From NCBI GenBank assembly GCA_018817865.1, contig JAHITG010000237.1:1-5178 (forward strand): a stretch of DNA of 5,178 nucleotides, written 5' to 3'. The notes under the pieces are model-generated. The model was not told the origin of the DNA. It did not search any database and saw only the letters and a list, made by a program, of their open reading frames with translations. Positions 1 to 4,462 of this stretch are shown piece after piece (position 1 is the stretch's first letter; the number at the start of each line of letters is the position of its first letter). A program made the translations under genes and the position numbers. The DNA comes from Spirochaetota bacterium. Its GTDB lineage: Bacteria; Spirochaetota; JAHITG01.

Positions 1-1
1 A

Positions 2-283
2 TATAGATATTCATTTCAGTCAGGAATGTTTCCAAATAAAATTATTAGTTGGGTATATAACTCAAATACAGCTAAACAGCACAGAGATATAGCTTTTTTC
101 GGAGTTATGCCAGATATGAGAAAAGTCGGGCAGCCGTATAAGAATCCAACTGATAAAAGAATTGCTAAAAGAATAGCTGAAGGTAAAACAGCAAGACTAT
201 ATGACTGGTGGGAAATAGATCAAGTAAAGAATGTATCAAAAAAACACTCACATCCTTGTGAAATGCCTCTATTTTCAGGTTGA
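2..283 (+). pseudogene. DNA methyltransferase fragment (N6-adenine/N4-cytosine type), truncated at both visible ends
   Basis: The reading frame is open from the left edge, so the gene begins outside the window and the ATG at 26 is probably internal. The 93 visible residues resemble the C-terminal half of site-specific DNA methyltransferases of the N6_N4_Mtase family: WVYNSNTAKQHRDIAFFG, then QPYKNPTDKRI, then DWWEIDQVKNVS, and finally HPCEMP, which matches the HPCQ-P block placed just before the last catalytic-domain segment. The family would continue with a segment ending in the DPFxGxGT-type AdoMet-binding motif. Here the frame stops five codons after HPCE, at 281-283, and that motif is absent, so the gene is broken. 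The sequence after about 270 belongs to a different gene remnant in another frame. The family call rests on remembered motif similarity; target base and specificity cannot be told. Confidence 0.72.
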
Positions 284-491
284 GAAGTATATACTTAATG
301 AAAAAATAAAATTTCAATCAGATAAAAGTTCTTTTAATTCTATCAGCATAGTGGACGGTTACGGCATGCTGAACTGGGAAAGGAATGAAATGAAACTTAA
401 TAAAGGCGAGACTATATTGATCCCTGCAAATATAACATCTTATGCGATCTATCCTCAGCCTTCCTTGACCATTATAAAGTCATCCATTTAG
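261..491 (+). pseudogene. manA: C-terminal remnant of class I mannose-6-phosphate isomerase (ManA-like cupin)
   Basis: Mannose-6-phosphate isomerase interconverts mannose 6-phosphate and fructose 6-phosphate in the cytoplasm. The open frame from about 261 encodes CLYFQVEKY, then SIVDGYGMLNW, then LNKGETILIPANITSYAI, ending IIKSSI. This is the order of the C-terminal cupin domain of short class I enzymes (YF-VEK, S-V-G-G, KG--LIPA). Only about 76 residues remain of an enzyme of roughly 300, and the metal-binding N-terminal domain is missing. An in-frame TAA at 225-227 closes the frame upstream, and the ATG at 231 has no good ribosome binding site and overlaps the methyltransferase frame. It is therefore a remnant joined to another broken gene. 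A small free-standing cupin is possible but less likely. Confidence 0.62.
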
Positions 492-533
492 AAGTCGCTT
501 TTGTTTATCATATTTATTTAGGAGGAATGGATT

Positions 534-1286
534 ATGATACAAAAATTTTTAATGGTATTATTAATAGTCTCTTTCTGCTCAGTATCCCTCTATGCTCTGG
601 AAAAAGCACCTGTTCCGTTTAAAGTCGGGGAGTATATGGAGTTTGAGGTAAGGGTCTTTAATACTTCGGTTGCTATTCAGAAGGTATGGGTAAAGGGCAT
701 TGTGGATATCGCTGGAAAGAAGTGTTTTCATATAAAGGCGGATATCGAGACGGTAAAATGGGTCTCAAAAATTTATCATTTGCATGATGTTGTAGATGAA
801 TATATTGATGTAAATACACTCTTTCCTTATCAGATCAAGACCAAAATAGAAGAGGGAAGCTGGACAAATACCGTCCAGATCGATATAGATCGGGATAAGA
901 AAATATTACGGTATCGCGATTCAAAAAAAGGAAAGGACAAAGAAATGGAGTATAAGGGGGAGGTAGTAGGCTTGATCTCCATGCTCTATTATGCCAGGAC
1001 CATAAAGCCGAAAAAGAATGAAAAAGTAACATTTGTACTATCCAATGGCGACAAAATAGAGACGATCGATGCAATAGTAGAAGATACGAAGAGTAAGCTT
1101 ACTATTAAAAAAATGAAGAAAAAATTTCAAGCGTTTCTTTATAAGCAGGTCGGCGGGCGAAATGTGGCGTTGTGGATCAGTAATGATGATCTGAGACTGC
1201 CGATTCGCATGATATCAATCAGGCTAAAGCTGGCCGGATACGGGATCACGAATATCGAAGCCTGGTTGAATGAGTATAAACCTTAG
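534..1286 (+). CDS. Exported DUF3108-type protein
   Basis: This complete 250-residue protein has an N-terminal signal sequence: positive MIQK, a hydrophobic stretch at about residues 5-19, and a possible signal peptidase I site after Leu-Tyr-Ala (19-21). No convincing lipobox is present, because Cys15 is preceded by Phe. The mature part is rich in beta strands and Lys/Asp, beginning with a PFKVGEYMEFEV-type strand, followed by KIYHLHDVVDEYIDVNTLFP and ending with a DLRLPIRM segment. This order is typical of DUF3108 proteins, thought to be periplasmic beta-rich proteins of unknown function. The start is fixed by AGGAGG at 520-525, eight bases before the ATG. The gene lies 42 bases after the manA remnant and converges with the small minus-strand gene, overlapping it at the stop codons. 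The family assignment is by recognition of pattern, not a search; the biochemical role is unknown. Confidence 0.8.
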   Translation: MIQKFLMVLLIVSFCSVSLYALEKAPVPFKVGEYMEFEVRVFNTSVAIQKVWVKGIVDIAGKKCFHIKADIETVKWVSKIYHLHDVVDEYIDVNTLFPYQIKTKIEEGSWTNTVQIDIDRDKKILRYRDSKKGKDKEMEYKGEVVGLISMLYYARTIKPKKNEKVTFVLSNGDKIETIDAIVEDTKSKLTIKKMKKKFQAFLYKQVGGRNVALWISNDDLRLPIRMISIRLKLAGYGITNIEAWLNEYKP

Positions 1287-1498
1287 TCTGTATATAATTC
1301 GGCATAATCAATGTTTTTCAGCGGTATATTATTGCCGTTGAAATCTTCATAGTAATTATTCAGAATACTGTCTTTTTTAATAACTGCATTTTTAAGCCTG
1401 ATCTTTGATCCATCCTTTAAAAAAATGGATATTTTTATTCCTGACAAATGAAGATATTTTGACAGAATATCCCTGAAATTTGAGATATCTTTATTCAT
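1283..1498 (-). CDS. Small hypothetical protein, possibly Sm-like beta barrel
   Basis: A 71-residue protein starts at the ATG at 1498-1496. It has a near-perfect ribosome binding site (AAGGAGGTG on the minus strand, 1513-1505) six bases upstream. A longer reading from a GTG at 1507 would put the start inside that site, so it is rejected. The protein has an N-terminal helix-like segment (DISNFRDILSKYL) followed by a run of probable beta strands: KISIFLKDGSKIRLKNAVI, then a turn at YEDFNGNN and IPLKNIDYAELY. Helix plus strands around a DG turn recalls small Sm/Hfq-like barrels, but the sequence match is weak and I do not recognise the family. The stop codon overlaps the stop of the convergent DUF3108-type gene. 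No membrane segment or signal is visible. Confidence 0.6.
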   Translation of the reverse strand: MNKDISNFRDILSKYLHLSGIKISIFLKDGSKIRLKNAVIKKDSILNNYYEDFNGNNIPLKNIDYAELYTD

Positions 1499-1504
1499 AG
1501 GGTT

Positions 1505-1513
1505 CACCTCCTT
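1505..1513 (-). promoter_or_regulatory. Ribosome binding site deciding the start of the small minus-strand gene
   Basis: On the minus strand this reads AAGGAGGTG, a nearly complete anti-Shine-Dalgarno match. It lies six bases before the ATG at 1498-1496 and makes the overlapping GTG at 1507 an unlikely start. Confidence 0.75.
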
Positions 1514-1594
1514 TTTTCCGGATTACTACTATTGATTTTCGGGATTTTTTAAAAATTGAGTAGTCTAAATACCTGATATCTTTGATCAAGAAAT

Positions 1595-1618
1595 AAAAAA
1601 AGGCGGGAGAGCCCCGCC
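1595..1618 (-). terminator. Intrinsic terminator, leftward
   Basis: GGCGGG (1602-1607) pairs with CCCGCC (1613-1618) across a 5-nt loop. On the minus strand the stem is followed at once by seven T residues, the standard rho-independent layout. On the plus strand the tail is only CCTTTT, so rightward activity, for instance ending readthrough from the DUF3108-type gene, would be weaker. It lies about 100 bases upstream of the small minus-strand gene and would shield that gene from leftward transcription arising further right. Confidence 0.65.
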
Positions 1619-1640
1619 CCTTTTGAGTACACATTATAAG

Positions 1641-1694
1641 TAGTTATTTTGTTAAGTAGGTGTATATGTTCAGACGAAATAACTTTAAAAAAGG
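1641..1694 (+). repeat. Left copy of a leader-like repeat
   Basis: Three blocks occur here in the same order as just upstream of the BMC operon: TAGTTATTTTG (1641), AGGTGTATAT (1658) and TAACTTTAAAAAAGG (1680). The right copy has TAGTTGCTTTG (2308), AGGTGTATAT (2328) and TAACTTTAAGAAAAGG (2344). Spacings differ by a few bases (17 and 22 here, 20 and 16 there). This copy leads to no gene. It could be a decayed duplicate of the operon leader; chance similarity in AT-rich DNA is not excluded. Confidence 0.45.
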
Positions 1695-1696
1695 GC

Positions 1697-1739
1697 AAAA
1701 AAAAATAAAAAAAAGACGGGGATGGATTTTCCCCGTCTT
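1697..1739 (-). terminator. Strong intrinsic terminator, leftward
   Basis: AAGACGGGGA (1713-1722) and TCCCCGTCTT (1730-1739) form a perfect 10-bp stem with a 7-nt loop. On the minus strand the stem is followed by six T residues, one A and nine more T residues, an excellent rho-independent terminator. The plus strand has no T-tract after it. No minus-strand gene is found to its right, so any transcript it ends would come from the hairpin array or from antisense initiation near the BMC promoter. Confidence 0.7.
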
Positions 1740-1795
1740 AGAGAAGCGGAAAAATTTATCTCCCGCTCGGGTGAAATATAAGTATGTAATATTTG

Positions 1796-1826
1796 AAAGT
1801 GGTCTGTTTTTTAAAACAGTCACTTT
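1796..1826. repeat. Isolated inverted repeat
   Basis: AAAGTG (1796-1801) and CTGTTTT (1804-1810) pair with AAAACAG (1813-1819) and CACTTT (1821-1826), giving a 13-bp stem interrupted by a small asymmetric internal loop, with a TT apex. It lies between the leftward terminators and the main hairpin array and shares no obvious sequence with either. Role unknown. Confidence 0.5.
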
Positions 1827-1874
1827 ATTAATAAGACAAAATTGGGAAAAAAAGGGCAAGAATTTTTGAAAAGA

Positions 1875-1901
1875 AATGGACGAGAAATGTGAAAGTCCAT
1901 T
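1875..1901. repeat. Degenerate half-hairpin flanking the array (left edge)
   Basis: AATGGAC (1875-1881) pairs with GTCCATT (1895-1901) over a 13-nt loop. The GAGAAATG...TCCATTGACAAA stretch beginning at 1882 aligns loosely with the half-elements at 2022 and 2174, which suggests a decayed copy of the same module at the array border. Confidence 0.4.
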
Positions 1902-1907
1902 GACAAA

Positions 1908-1942
1908 TTTACACAGGTGCATCAGCGATGCACCTGTGTAAA
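1908..1942. repeat. Type 1 hairpin, copy 1
   Basis: A perfect 16-bp stem with arms TTTACACAGGTGCATC (1908-1923) and GATGCACCTGTGTAAA (1927-1942), and loop AGC. The apical ATCAGCGAT is shared with the other type 1 copies. Confidence 0.85.
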
Positions 1943-1953
1943 AAAGTAGAGTT

Positions 1954-1991
1954 AAATCCCAAAATTCATTTATCAATGAATTTTGGGATTT
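1954..1991. repeat. Type 2 hairpin, copy 1
   Basis: A perfect 16-bp stem: AAATCCCAAAATTCAT (1954-1969) pairs with ATGAATTTTGGGATTT (1976-1991) across the 6-nt loop TTATCA. Confidence 0.85.
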
Positions 1992-2021
1992 TTCGACCGT
2001 GTCTTTTTTAAAAAGTAAAGT

Positions 2022-2061
2022 TGAAAATCAGAAATGCATCTTGAATGAACTAAACAAAGTT
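2022..2061. repeat. Half-hairpin remnant between units 1 and 2
   Basis: After AAAAAGTAAAGTTG (2010-2023) comes GAAAATCAGAAATGCAT and a loop-like CTTGAATGA, resembling the 5' arm and loop of a type 2 hairpin. The matching 3' arm is missing and the next type 1 hairpin begins at 2062. Confidence 0.45.
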
Positions 2062-2090
2062 ACCCCAGTGCCTCAGGGATGCACTGGGGT
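2062..2090. repeat. Type 1 hairpin, copy 2
   Basis: ACCCCAGTGC (2062-2071) pairs with GCACTGGGGT (2081-2090). Inside, one C-T mismatch is followed by two pairs and the loop AGG, so the apex reads CTCAGGGAT against ATCAGnGAT in the other copies. Total length is the same 29 nt. Confidence 0.8.
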
Positions 2091-2105
2091 TGATAAAGAG
2101 GGGTT

Positions 2106-2143
2106 AAGAAACCAAAACTGCGCCAATGCAGTTTTGGTTTCTT
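2106..2143. repeat. Type 2 hairpin, copy 2
   Basis: A perfect 16-bp stem: AAGAAACCAAAACTGC (2106-2121) pairs with GCAGTTTTGGTTTCTT (2128-2143) across the 6-nt loop GCCAAT. Geometry equals copy 1; the arm sequence is unrelated apart from an A-rich middle. Confidence 0.85.
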
Positions 2144-2173
2144 GTCGGCCATATCTTTATCAAAAAGTAGGGT

Positions 2174-2200
2174 TGAGATGCAGAACTCATTGATAAATGA
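2174..2200. repeat. Half-hairpin remnant between units 2 and 3
   Basis: AAAAAGTAGGGTTG (2162-2175) leads into GAGATGCAGAACTCAT, then loop-like TGATAA, then ATGA. This matches the 5' arm, loop and first four 3' arm bases of a type 2 hairpin. It is cut off there, and a type 1 hairpin follows at 2201. Confidence 0.5.
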
Positions 2201-2229
2201 ATCCAAGTACATCAGAGATGTACTTGGAT
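2201..2229. repeat. Type 1 hairpin, copy 3
   Basis: A perfect 13-bp stem: ATCCAAGTACATC (2201-2213) pairs with GATGTACTTGGAT (2217-2229) across the loop AGA. The apex ATCAGAGAT is conserved. Confidence 0.85.
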
Positions 2230-2243
2230 AAAAAAGTAGAGTT

Positions 2244-2283
2244 GAGACATAAAAGTTCATTGAAAAATGAACTTTTATGTCTC
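2244..2283. repeat. Type 2 hairpin, copy 3
   Basis: A perfect 17-bp stem: GAGACATAAAAGTTCAT (2244-2260) pairs with ATGAACTTTTATGTCTC (2267-2283) across the 6-nt loop TGAAAA. It is the last hairpin before the BMC operon leader. Confidence 0.85.
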
Positions 2284-2307
2284 TTCGGCCATATCTTTTT
2301 TAAAAAA

Positions 2308-2361
2308 TAGTTGCTTTGAAAAAAGAAAGGTGTATATTTCTTGTAACTTTAAGAAAAGGAG
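2308..2361 (+). repeat. Right copy of the leader-like repeat
   Basis: This partner of the copy at 1641-1694 contains TAGTTGCTTTG (2308), AGGTGTATAT (2328) and TAACTTTAAGAAAAGG (2344). It holds the probable promoter of the BMC operon and most of its ribosome binding site, so this is presumably the functional copy. Confidence 0.45.
2311..2338 (+). promoter_or_regulatory. Candidate sigma70-type promoter of the BMC operon
   Basis: TTGCTT (2311-2316) and TATATT (2333-2338) are separated by 16 bases and lie 34 bases upstream of the shell gene start. Both boxes are imperfect and the region is AT-rich, so this is a reasonable but unproven match. No operator is obvious beyond the adjacent hairpin array. 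Confidence 0.4.
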
Positions 2362-2371
2362 AGGTATTGAT

Positions 2372-2686
2372 ATGGGTTATGAAGCATTAGGAATGATCGA
2401 AACAAAAGGATTAACCGGATTGATCGAAGCGGCTGATGCCATGGCAAAAGCGGCCAAAGTGGAATTAGTATCATATGAAAAGATCGGTGGAGGTTATGTT
2501 ACGATATTATGCCGTGGTGATGTCGCAGCAGTTAAAGCTTCTGTTGATGCCGGTGCTTCTGCTGCTCAGAAAGTCGGAGAACTTATCAGCGTTCATGTTA
2601 TACCCAGGCCTCATAAAAGTCTTGAAAGCATTATTCCAATCGGGAATATAATGGAATTAGAAAAAGCGGATAAAGGTTCATTTTAA
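2372..2686 (+). CDS. BMC-H hexameric microcompartment shell protein (PduA/EutM/CcmK family)
   Basis: The protein forms hexagonal tiles of the microcompartment shell, with central pores for small metabolites. The 104 residues align nearly without gaps to PduA as remembered: EALGMIETKGLTG at 4-16, EAADAMAKA at 19-27 including the edge lysine Lys26, the pore loop KIGGGY at 37-42, RGDVAAVKASVDAG at 48-61, and VHVIPRPH at 74-81. The pore loop carries Gly-Gly-Gly where PduA has Gly-Ser-Gly, then Tyr42 instead of Leu. The C-terminal tail (about 82-104) is longer than in minimal BMC-H proteins. The ATG at 2372 is chosen because AGGAGAGG (2357-2364) lies seven bases upstream and homology begins there; an upstream ATG at 2267 lies inside the last hairpin. 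It is the first gene of the operon, 23 bases before the aldehyde dehydrogenase. Confidence 0.95.
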   Translation: MGYEALGMIETKGLTGLIEAADAMAKAAKVELVSYEKIGGGYVTILCRGDVAAVKASVDAGASAAQKVGELISVHVIPRPHKSLESIIPIGNIMELEKADKGSF

Positions 2687-2709
2687 TATTTACTTTATTG
2701 GGGTGACTT

Positions 2710-4134
2710 TTGGAACTTGAGAGGAATGATGTAGAACGGATCGTAACCGAGGTGTTACAGGAAGTACAAAAAAAGAATGCTTCTCCTGAAATAATAAAAA
2801 AGTCCCCCGGCGAAGGAATGGGGATCTTTCCATCAGTATCATCTGCCATCCCGGCTTCACGTAAAGCGCAGGAAACATTACTCACCTTAAAGCTGGAAGT
2901 AAGAGAGAACATAATTAAGGCCATCAGAGAAACGGCTCTTCAATATACGGAGCAGCTGGCTTCCATGACATTGGAAGATACCGGCATGGGCCGATATGAG
3001 GATAAAATAAAGAAGATCCATATTGCAGCACTCAGAACGCCCGGGCTCGAAGATCTTAAAACCGAGTCTTTCAGCGGAGATCACGGGCTTACTATTGTAG
3101 AACGGTCTGCTTATGGTGTTATTTCTTCTGTGACACCGTCGACTCATCCCGTGCCTACTCTTATTAATAATGCTATCAGCATGATCGCGGGGGGTAACAG
3201 CATTTTTTTTAATCCTCATCCGGCAGGAAAGAGGGTCTTTAAATATACTGTCACTCTTTTAAACCAGGCCATCGCCGATGCCGGTGGTCCTGAAAACCTC
3301 ATAACCTGTCTTGGATTTCCCACTATTGAGACAACACAGGAGTCATTCGCCCATAAGGATGTGGATCTTATCGTAGTTACCGGAGGGCCTGGTGTTGTAA
3401 TGGAAGCCTTAAAATATCCTAAAAGAGTGATCGGGGCCGGACCCGGTAATCCGCCGGTTGTCGTGGACGAGACAGCAGACCTGAAAAAAGCAGCATGCTC
3501 CATCGTTGAAGGGGGTACCTTTGATAATAATATCTTCTGCACTTCAGAAAAGGAGATCTTTGTCGTGGATTCAGTGGCTGATGAACTTAAAAAGGAGCTG
3601 TTGAATTATAAATGTCATGAGCTTTCATCTTTACAGATAGACCATTTAGCTGAACAGGCAGTAACAGATCCCGGGGCTGAACATCCTGTTATGAATAGAA
3701 AACTGGTCGGCAGGAATGCATCTGTCCTGGCTGAAGCTGTGGGACTGAAAGTAGATGATGATATACGGTTTTTGATCGGTGAGACTGCTCCCGGTCATAT
3801 TTTTGTAAGGGCCGAACAGTTGATGCCTTTTATGCCCCTGGTCCGGGTAAAAAATGTTGATGAAGCCATCCAAATGGCGATAAAATACGAACATGGATTC
3901 AGGCACTCAGCCATTATGCATTCTTTGAATCTTAAAAGCCTTGATAAAATGGCAAAACTATCCGGCGTAACGATCTTTGTCAAGAATGGGCCTTCGTATG
4001 CAGGACTGGGTGTTGGAGGACAGGGATCGACCTCTTATACCATTGCCGGGACAACCGGTGAAGGGATCACTACGGCCTCCACATTTACAAGGAAACGGCG
4101 CTGTGTGCTTGTAGATTATTTCAGGATAGTGTAG
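2710..4134 (+). CDS. CoA-acylating aldehyde dehydrogenase, microcompartment-targeted (PduP/EutE-like)
   Basis: This enzyme oxidises an aldehyde with NAD+ and CoA to an acyl-CoA inside a microcompartment. Its 474 residues fit the PduP/EutE length. Residues about 5-21 (NDVERIVTEVLQEVQKK) form an amphipathic helix followed by a Pro/Gly-containing linker to about 45, the arrangement of an encapsulation peptide. The ALDH fold follows: VTPSTHPVPT at 141-150, NPHPAGK at 168-174, GAGPGNPPVVVD at 242-253, the catalytic cysteine Cys277 in DNNIFCTSEKE, and the C-terminal TFTRKRRCVLVD typical of this subfamily. Translation appears to start at TTG 2710 after a GGGGTGA sequence; no in-frame ATG occurs before residue 37, and starting there would delete the helix. 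The stop codon directly abuts the ATG of the next gene, suggesting translational coupling. The substrate is not deducible. Confidence 0.93.
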   Translation: MELERNDVERIVTEVLQEVQKKNASPEIIKKSPGEGMGIFPSVSSAIPASRKAQETLLTLKLEVRENIIKAIRETALQYTEQLASMTLEDTGMGRYEDKIKKIHIAALRTPGLEDLKTESFSGDHGLTIVERSAYGVISSVTPSTHPVPTLINNAISMIAGGNSIFFNPHPAGKRVFKYTVTLLNQAIADAGGPENLITCLGFPTIETTQESFAHKDVDLIVVTGGPGVVMEALKYPKRVIGAGPGNPPVVVDETADLKKAACSIVEGGTFDNNIFCTSEKEIFVVDSVADELKKELLNYKCHELSSLQIDHLAEQAVTDPGAEHPVMNRKLVGRNASVLAEAVGLKVDDDIRFLIGETAPGHIFVRAEQLMPFMPLVRVKNVDEAIQMAIKYEHGFRHSAIMHSLNLKSLDKMAKLSGVTIFVKNGPSYAGLGVGGQGSTSYTIAGTTGEGITTASTFTRKRRCVLVDYFRIV

Positions 4135-4431
4135 ATGAGATTAGGTAAAGTTATCGGTTCGATCGTTTCTACTGTCAAGGATCCGAAAATTCTTGGAAAT
4201 ACCATCAGAATGGTTGAATTGATCGATATTCACGGGCAGAGCCTGAATGATTATGAGGTTGCTGTTGATACGGTCGGTGCCAACAATGATGACATTGTTC
4301 TGCTTGTGAAGAGCAGCTCTGCCAGAATGACCCGTTTGACAGAGGATAAACCTATTGATGATGCCATTGTTGCCATTGTTGATATTATCAACATGGATGG
4401 GAAAGAGCTGTACAATAAAAAAAATAAATGA
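4135..4431 (+). CDS. BMC-P pentameric vertex protein 1 (EutN/CcmL family)
   Basis: A 98-residue protein of the EutN/CcmL family, whose pentamers cap the vertices of the microcompartment shell. Family landmarks are the N-terminal LGKVIGSIVST (3-13), VAVDTVGA (42-49), the SSSAR strand turn (60-64) and KPIDDAIVAIVD (72-83), followed by a short Lys/Asn-rich tail. The ATG follows the aldehyde dehydrogenase stop without a gap (TAGATG), with only a weak AGGATAG upstream, so translation is probably coupled. It is the first of three tandem paralogues and resembles the second more than the third. Confidence 0.92.
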   Translation: MRLGKVIGSIVSTVKDPKILGNTIRMVELIDIHGQSLNDYEVAVDTVGANNDDIVLLVKSSSARMTRLTEDKPIDDAIVAIVDIINMDGKELYNKKNK

Positions 4432-4462
4432 AATCCGGACATGAACTTTTAAGGAGAAGAGA

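Larger units (their letters stand above)
1875..2313. repeat. Composite tandem hairpin array (three units of about 140-150 bp)
   Basis: Two hairpin types alternate three times. Type 1 starts at 1911, 2062 and 2201 (29 nt each); type 2 starts at 1954, 2106 and 2245 (38 nt each). The offset from type 1 to type 2 is 43, 44 and 44 bases, and the unit periods are 151-152 and 139. AAAAAAGTAGAGTT follows type 1 in units one and three (1940 and 2230). TCGGCCATATCTTT, or the diverged TCGACCGTGTCTTT, follows type 2 (1993, 2145, 2285). AAAAAGTAGGGTTG-like sequence then leads into half-hairpin remnants. Arm sequences differ from unit to unit while pairing is preserved. No credible protein is encoded on either strand. 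The array sits in the intergenic space just upstream of the BMC operon. It could be a structured non-coding RNA, a mobile palindromic repeat family or a DNA-level element. Confidence 0.85.

Noticed and set aside
1660..1869. Plus-strand open frame of 69 residues in the non-coding region
   Set aside because: It is lysine-rich from A-runs, reads through a perfect terminator hairpin and has no ribosome binding site or recognisable motif.
1999..2260. Open frames on both strands within the hairpin array
   Set aside because: Their content follows the repeats. Similar peptides recur on the minus strand (STLLF...KDMADK) only because the linkers recur, and no ribosome binding site or protein family is apparent.
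1908..2283. CRISPR array
   Set aside because: Repeats are not constant, spacers are not unique sequences of even length, and the units are palindromes with variable arms.
1908..2283. Integron attC sites or a type III toxin-antitoxin RNA array
   Set aside because: There are no gene cassettes between sites and no paired attC core motifs on both sides. For a type III antitoxin the repeats are direct copies of about 35-40 nt followed by a toxin gene, and no such gene is present.
2267..2371. N-terminal extension of the BMC-H gene from an ATG at 2267
   Set aside because: The extension would be translated from the last hairpin's arm, lacks a ribosome binding site and adds 35 residues with no counterpart in the family; the ATG at 2372 has a good site and fits PduA.
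4417..4424. Run of eight A near the end of the first BMC-P gene as a slippage site
   Set aside because: It lies in a poorly conserved Lys/Asn tail just before the stop, and slippage there would change only a few residues.
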